Assembly (NCBI GenBank): GCA_945861065.1
Contig: CAMASI010000047.1
Span: forward strand, 1-36,077
Direction of reading: 5' to 3'
Source of the DNA: Klebsiella pneumoniae
GTDB lineage: Bacteria; Myxococcota_A; UBA796; GCA-2862545
Length of the DNA: 36,077 nucleotides
A model generated the notes under the pieces. That model saw nothing but the letters and a program-made list of their open reading frames with translations. It searched no databases and had not been told where the DNA came from. How positions within the stretch are numbered: the stretch's first letter is position 1; each line of letters begins with the position of its first letter. Shown piece after piece: positions 31,499 to 36,077 of this stretch. Position numbers and translations under genes: made by a program.

Positions 31499-33225
31499 AC
31501 CTCTTTGCACTGTTCACCGCGGCGCTGGCTGGCGAAGCCTCCTTTCACGACGCGTCGGCCCAGTTGGACGGAATCTCGCTCCAGAGTTTCACCGTAGGCG
31601 GCGCAGGGTACAGCGGCGTTGCCCCATTGGATTATGACCTTGACGGCGACCTTGATTTGTACTTTGGAAACGGACCTACCAGGGACAATCCGCTGCTTCG
31701 CAATGATGGGTCAGGCCATTTCGAGGAGGTTGCGAGAGAGTCGGGTGACGCGTGGATCGGGACCGGGACCGGGGGCGTGCTTGCGGCCGACCTCGACGGA
31801 GACGGTTACCCGGACCTGGTGCTTCCAGGGGACCGCGCGCCCCAACGCGTACTGGGCAACAATGCAGACGGCACATTCACCGACGTGACCCTGTTCTCCG
31901 GTCTGGAGGGCGCACGACGAAACGTGGCCGCGCAGGCCGCCGATATCGACCTCGATGGGGATTTGGACGTATTTATCGGAGGCGGAATCGTTCCCCTGGA
32001 AATCTACCCCAACACGTTGTGGCGCAACAACGGCGACTACACGTTCAACGATATTGCTGTCGAAGCCGGATTGGCTACGAACAGCGGTTACTGCGCCGGG
32101 CGTTTTACGTATATCGACGACGACGCGTTTATCGACCTGCTCGTCGCGACATGCAATGACCTCGACCTCGTCCTGACGCCTTTCGAAGTGTTTCGCAACA
32201 AAGGCGATGGCACGTTCGAGAGTGCCTACGAGAGCAGTCGCATTTGGCAAATCGGCCATTTCATGACATTTGCGGCGCTGGATTATGACGGCGACGCCCT
32301 GATGGACTTTTTCAGTACCAACGTCGGAACGCTCGTGGAGCGCGACGGTCCGCACGTATTGTACAGAGCGGTTGGGGATGGCAGCTACGAGGAGGTGGCG
32401 GCCGCCGCAGGCGTGTCCGACCTGGCCTATGGGTGGGGCGCAGTTGCCGCCGACTTCGACAACGACGGTTGGGAGGACCTTTACTACGTCGGAAAGGCGC
32501 ATTTGGACGATGGCGCGGAATCTCCGGGTAACCTGATGATGAATCGAGGCGACGGAACGTTCGCGCCCCCAACAGTTCCGTACGATTTATCGGGTCAATA
32601 TACCTCAGGCGTTGCTGCCGCCGACGTAGATGGCAATGGGTTCGTAGACCTCATCATTCCGGTGACCGAAAATTACGGCGGGGACGTTCCCGGGCTTCCC
32701 GTCTTGTTGATTAACGACGGAAACGACAACCATTGGATCACGCTGAGGCTGCACGGTAGCGACTTGAACACGGCAGCCATCGGTGCCCGTATTTGGGTCA
32801 GTTCGCCGGGACGACGTCAGATTCGCGAGATCGACGCGGGCGCGAGCTACCTTTCCACCAACAGTCCGTGGGTCCACGTCGGGCTGGGCATCGCCGTGGA
32901 GGCAACGGCCTGCATTCGCTGGCCGGACGGTTCCTATGAGGATTTCGGCGCTGTCACTAAGGATTTACTGACCGATTTGGCGCAGGGTGATGGGGTAGAC
33001 GTTGAGAACTGCGACGCCGTGGAGGAGACCACGGGCACGTTGCCGACGACGACGCCGGAGGGTCACACAGACAACCCGAAAAATCCGACGCCGTCTTGTG
33101 GATGCCAAGCGGAGGGCCAGAATGCGTCCGTAACTCCAGGGCTGCTCTTGTTCATGGCATGGCGCCGTCGATCAAATACACGACGCCCGCCCCTGGCTTG
33201 GAATCATCCGCGATGCACGAACTGA
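31495..33225 (+). CDS. Second ASPIC/UnbV propeller protein with an extended MYXO-CTERM-like tail
   Basis: This 576-residue paralogue of the preceding gene starts at a TTG overlapping its stop (TTGA), with GGAG upstream. It has a signal-like NLFALFTAALAGEASF and seven acidic-loop blades (DYDLDGDLDLYFGNG, DLDGDGYPDLVLPGD, DFDNDGWEDLYYVG and others). The ASPIC/UnbV domain is at about 425-485 (NTAAIGARIWV, REIDAGASYLST, IRWPDGSYEDFG). The tail has SCGCQAEGQNASVTPGLLLF and an Arg cluster, but about 16 more residues follow. Those codons lie inside the last 74 bases of the convergent FG-GAP gene, suggesting that the original stop was lost or moved. A TTG start could lower its expression relative to the first copy. 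Confidence 0.82.
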   Translation: MNLFALFTAALAGEASFHDASAQLDGISLQSFTVGGAGYSGVAPLDYDLDGDLDLYFGNGPTRDNPLLRNDGSGHFEEVARESGDAWIGTGTGGVLAADLDGDGYPDLVLPGDRAPQRVLGNNADGTFTDVTLFSGLEGARRNVAAQAADIDLDGDLDVFIGGGIVPLEIYPNTLWRNNGDYTFNDIAVEAGLATNSGYCAGRFTYIDDDAFIDLLVATCNDLDLVLTPFEVFRNKGDGTFESAYESSRIWQIGHFMTFAALDYDGDALMDFFSTNVGTLVERDGPHVLYRAVGDGSYEEVAAAAGVSDLAYGWGAVAADFDNDGWEDLYYVGKAHLDDGAESPGNLMMNRGDGTFAPPTVPYDLSGQYTSGVAAADVDGNGFVDLIIPVTENYGGDVPGLPVLLINDGNDNHWITLRLHGSDLNTAAIGARIWVSSPGRRQIREIDAGASYLSTNSPWVHVGLGIAVEATACIRWPDGSYEDFGAVTKDLLTDLAQGDGVDVENCDAVEETTGTLPTTTPEGHTDNPKNPTPSCGCQAEGQNASVTPGLLLFMAWRRRSNTRRPPLAWNHPRCTN

Positions 33226-34645
33226 CGAGTAGGTCGCCATGGCCATCTGCATTGAGGTCGCCGACACCGCCGACATGGCAACCCGCTTGATCGCCGGGCA
33301 GAAGGCCCTGCCAGACTCGGTCTGCTTCAGACAACGGACGACCGGCGACAATCGGGCCCAGCAGCAAGTAAGCGGCACCCGCACCTTCTCCGCCACCGTC
33401 GTGAAGATACGCGCCCACCACAATATCGTCGGTCCCGTCCATGTCCACGTCCGGGGCAACATCCACCCGAAAACCCGCGGCAGCCCCCTCACCGTCGCCG
33501 ACGAATTTCGCCGAAGCCTCGGCGAGCGACAGATCACCGGGTTGGGGGTCGCTCACGACATAGGCCGCCCCCGCGTCGACGTCGCCCTCGTCATTGCTTT
33601 GGGCCGCAACAACGATGTCCGGCAACCCATCGCCGTCCACATCGCCACCCCCAGCGACCCGCCCCGCCTGGTCTCCCGCGGCCTCGCCGATGAACCGAGA
33701 GTCCGCGTCCATCGCGAACAATGTGCCTGTCGGAGCGTCGCGAAACAAATAGACCGCACCTGCGCCAACACCACCCGTACTCTCGAACTGGGCGCCGACC
33801 ACCAACTCCGCAAGCCCGTCCCCGTCGATGTCCTTGTGCAAACGCAGGGAAAGGCCGAGCCAGTCACCCGCCTCATCACCGAGAATCGTCAAATCTGCGC
33901 CGCCGACGGTTTTCTCCCCCGGCTCGGGGTTGAATTCAGCGTAGGCAGCCCCGGCATCCTCGCCGGTTTCGTCGTGGTACCGGGCCCCAAAAATGACGTC
34001 CGTCAACCCGTCGCCGTTCATGTCCAACCCACCGTCCACCATGACACCCAGCAGGTCCCCGTTGAGTTCGCCCGTGCGTTTGGCGAATGCCGCTTCGCTC
34101 AAGGCCAAAGTGCCCACGTGCTCACTCGACACGAGATAGACCGCACCCGCATTCGCGAAGTCCTCGTCGTGTCCGTCCGCCCCAATCACAATGTCGAGAA
34201 TGCCATCTCCGTCCACGTCACCCGCGCCAGTGGCGCTGACGCCCGCCGCATCGTGCTCTGCTTCGCCGAGAAGTTGGGTGCGCGCCGACCCCAGGTCGAC
34301 CTCGCCCTGGCCTCCGGAGGTCACGACGTAGATGCAGCCAGCGTCGTCGCCTGCCTCGTCATTCCACAGCCCCGTGACGATGAGTTCCGGAACTCCGTCC
34401 CCATCGACGTCACCCAAGGGTCCGGCGCTGCGACCGGCCCAATCTCCCTCCCCTTCGCCCAGGTATTTTATCCGAGCACCGCTGAGCAACGCGGGAAGGG
34501 TATAGGCCGGCGGAGGGGTACCGGTCTCAGGCGCAGAGTCCGAATCTGTAGGTTCGGTCGTGTCCAGGGGCACCGGCAAATCGGTCGTAGCGTCGGTCGT
34601 GCCGTCGGACCCCGAACACCCGAGCAACAGCAACCACACGCCCAT
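33152..34645 (-). CDS. Seven-blade FG-GAP (integrin-alpha-like) propeller lipoprotein
   Basis: This 497-residue lipoprotein has signal MGVWLLLLGC with Cys10 and a Thr/Asp/Pro linker to about residue 48. Seven consecutive FG-GAP repeats then fill the rest. Each pairs a GDVDGDGxxDIVIGA calcium loop with a GAVYLVSS-type strand and a LGEAEGDxAG turn. Seven blades are just what a closed integrin-alpha-type beta-propeller needs, so the protein looks complete. Such propellers bind ligands at the cell surface, and the target here is unknown. The ATG at 34645 is 17 bases from the divergent MBOAT start. The last 74 bases overlap the convergent ASPIC gene. No strong ribosome binding site is visible. Confidence 0.85.
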   Translation of the reverse strand: MGVWLLLLGCSGSDGTTDATTDLPVPLDTTEPTDSDSAPETGTPPPAYTLPALLSGARIKYLGEGEGDWAGRSAGPLGDVDGDGVPELIVTGLWNDEAGDDAGCIYVVTSGGQGEVDLGSARTQLLGEAEHDAAGVSATGAGDVDGDGILDIVIGADGHDEDFANAGAVYLVSSEHVGTLALSEAAFAKRTGELNGDLLGVMVDGGLDMNGDGLTDVIFGARYHDETGEDAGAAYAEFNPEPGEKTVGGADLTILGDEAGDWLGLSLRLHKDIDGDGLAELVVGAQFESTGGVGAGAVYLFRDAPTGTLFAMDADSRFIGEAAGDQAGRVAGGGDVDGDGLPDIVVAAQSNDEGDVDAGAAYVVSDPQPGDLSLAEASAKFVGDGEGAAAGFRVDVAPDVDMDGTDDIVVGAYLHDGGGEGAGAAYLLLGPIVAGRPLSEADRVWQGLLPGDQAGCHVGGVGDLNADGHGDLLVSSCIADDSKPGAGVVYLIDGAMP

Positions 34646-34662
34646 AGTCAGGGTGGTAGCGC

Positions 34663-36077
34663 ATGAGCTTCGTCCAGTCCACTTTCCTCGTTCTGTTCCT
34701 GGTAACGGTGGCGCTGTACTTCGTACGGGTCGACGTTCGCTGGCAGAACCGCGTTTTACTCGTCGCGAGCGTCGTTTTTTACGGGTGGCTTCATTGGTGG
34801 TGGGTCGCGCTGCTGTGGGGCACGGCCGCCGTGGACTTTCTGCTTTCGCAACTCATGGTACGTTCCGCCACCCACAAGCGGCTGTGGCTTGCGCTGTCTG
34901 TGACCAGCAACCTTGGACTCCTATTCGTTTTCAAATACCTCGGATTCTGCGTGGACAATGTGGTCGCCGGCCTGACTGCGTTGGGCTTCAACCCCTCCGT
35001 CCAGACGCTCAACTTAATTCTGCCCGCGGGAATCAGCTTCTACACCTTCCAAAGCCTAAGTTACACAATCGACGTATACCGCGGAGAGCTCCGCCCCCGG
35101 ACCCGCTTCGAAACATTTCTCACATACGTCAGCTTCTTCCCCCAGTTGATGGCCGGACCGATTGAGCGAGCCGCCCACCTCCTGCCTCAAGTGGAGAAGG
35201 CACGAACTTGGTCGTCCAGCAATCTACGTGCTGGTACCGGCCTCGTGATGTGGGGTTTATTCAAGAAAGTGGTCATCGCGGACACCTTGGCGCCCTATGT
35301 CGACAAGGTATTCCTTCTCGAGGCGCCACCAGCTTCGTTGATGTGGGCCGCCACCACCGCCTTCATGCTGCAGATCTATGCGGATTTCTCGGGATATACC
35401 GACATCGCTCGCGGCACGGCACGAATTCTCGGCATCGACCTCGTGCGCAACTTCGACGAGCCTTATCTCGCCGCCACCACGCAGGAATTCTGGCAGCGCT
35501 GGCATATTTCGTTGTCGACGTGGATTCGCGACTACCTGCTCGCCCCGCTGTTGGGCGACGCCAACCGTGTCTCGCCGCTCCGGTTCGGTGCAGCGGTGAC
35601 CTTCACCATGGTCGTCATGGGACTGTGGCACGGCGCGGGTTGGAATTTCCTGCTCTTTGGTGTGTTCCAGGCCACGGCGATTGGATTCTACGCGGTCGTC
35701 TCGCGTTTGCTCCCGGCCCGAATAAAAGCGATTCCTGGCGGGCGTTACGCCGCGGCGGCCCTTCACATCCTGGTGGTCGGCGAACTCGGGGCCCTGTTTT
35801 TCCGCGAATCCTCTATGGCGCATATCCTCACGCAACTGACCCGTGTGCCCTGGGGTGGTACGGGGGGAGAGATGGCCATGGCGCTCGGCTTGCTCGGGCT
35901 TTGTGTGATCGCCAATATTCCGTTCGTCATCGAACATGTGGCGAGACGAACGGTGCTTCCCTGGATCCCCACCCATCGGGCGGGATTGATGGTGGAAACG
36001 ACCGTCTGGAGTATGTACGTCGTGGCCATCGCCATCGCGTGGAACACAGATGGCGCTGACTTCGTGTATTTTCAGTT
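34663..36077 (+). CDS. MBOAT family O-acyltransferase, AlgI-like (3' end outside window)
   Basis: The frame is open from the ATG at 34663 to the window end (471 codons), so the gene is cut off. It is a multi-pass membrane protein with the MBOAT core: FPQLMAGPIER near residue 160, DFSGYTDIARGTARILGIDL near 242, EFWQRWHISLSTWIRDYLL with His281, and GLWHGAGWNFLLFG with the invariant His323. AlgI/DltB-type members move acyl groups, usually acetyl, across the inner membrane for transfer to exported polysaccharides with a partner SGNH/AlgJ protein. A partner gene would be expected just downstream. The family usually has about 460-500 residues, so only a little is missing. Confidence 0.9.
   Translation, partial: MSFVQSTFLVLFLVTVALYFVRVDVRWQNRVLLVASVVFYGWLHWWWVALLWGTAAVDFLLSQLMVRSATHKRLWLALSVTSNLGLLFVFKYLGFCVDNVVAGLTALGFNPSVQTLNLILPAGISFYTFQSLSYTIDVYRGELRPRTRFETFLTYVSFFPQLMAGPIERAAHLLPQVEKARTWSSSNLRAGTGLVMWGLFKKVVIADTLAPYVDKVFLLEAPPASLMWAATTAFMLQIYADFSGYTDIARGTARILGIDLVRNFDEPYLAATTQEFWQRWHISLSTWIRDYLLAPLLGDANRVSPLRFGAAVTFTMVVMGLWHGAGWNFLLFGVFQATAIGFYAVVSRLLPARIKAIPGGRYAAAALHILVVGELGALFFRESSMAHILTQLTRVPWGGTGGEMAMALGLLGLCVIANIPFVIEHVARRTVLPWIPTHRAGLMVETTVWSMYVVAIAIAWNTDGADFVYFQ

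Overview
The window is GC-rich and almost entirely coding, and it looks like a chromosomal segment of a Myxococcota (former Deltaproteobacteria) genome. I infer this from the protein repertoire. It has many short-signal lipoproteins carrying MopE-type Asp/Cys metal-binding repeats, thrombospondin-type-3 (TSP3) Asp repeats and FG-GAP/VCBS propellers. It has two ASPIC/UnbV proteins ending in MYXO-CTERM-like tails (Cys-Gly-Cys, hydrophobic stretch, Arg cluster), and two degenerate Ser/Thr kinase-like proteins. GTG and TTG starts, start/stop overlaps and convergent gene overlaps are common. No tRNA, rRNA, CRISPR array, transposase or integrase was recognised.

Layout. Bases 1-251 hold no gene. At 252-626 lies a small membrane protein. 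From 631 to about 1513 is a gene graveyard: three fragments in alternating orientation (a copper type II monooxygenase C-terminus, an unknown piece, an FG-GAP piece), followed by a strongly self-complementary GC-rich block. A YceI-like exported protein (1634-2314, minus) faces, across a 145-bp promoter region with a 15-bp palindrome, a co-directional five-gene run (2460-13169). That run encodes a MopE-repeat propeller lipoprotein, a HAD phosphatase, a TSP3 lipoprotein, a GerMN lipoprotein and a 1309-residue membrane protein that looks like two fused paralogues.

Bases 13137-18717 hold mostly housekeeping genes: a pseudokinase, type I asparaginase, RadA, a D-2-hydroxyacid dehydrogenase, a small putative outer-membrane protein and a MORN-like protein. 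Bases 18724-25613 form a divergent locus. On the minus strand a membrane-anchored pseudokinase is coupled to a geranylgeranyl-reductase-like flavoprotein. On the plus strand lie a HEAT protein, a metzincin lipoprotein and a pentapeptide-repeat protein fused to a channel-like two-helix domain. I consider this the best candidate for an undescribed system.

Bases 25693-27973 hold a small exported protein, an M18 aminopeptidase and a PmtA-like methyltransferase. Bases 28010-33225 are a four-gene translationally coupled run: an alkaline-phosphatase/sulfatase-superfamily enzyme with Thr in place of Cys, a lipoprotein and two tandem ASPIC/UnbV propellers. A seven-repeat FG-GAP lipoprotein (minus) and a 3'-truncated AlgI-like MBOAT acyltransferase end the window.

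All functions are inferred from residues and motifs visible in the translations. No database search was run, and start sites are judgement calls.
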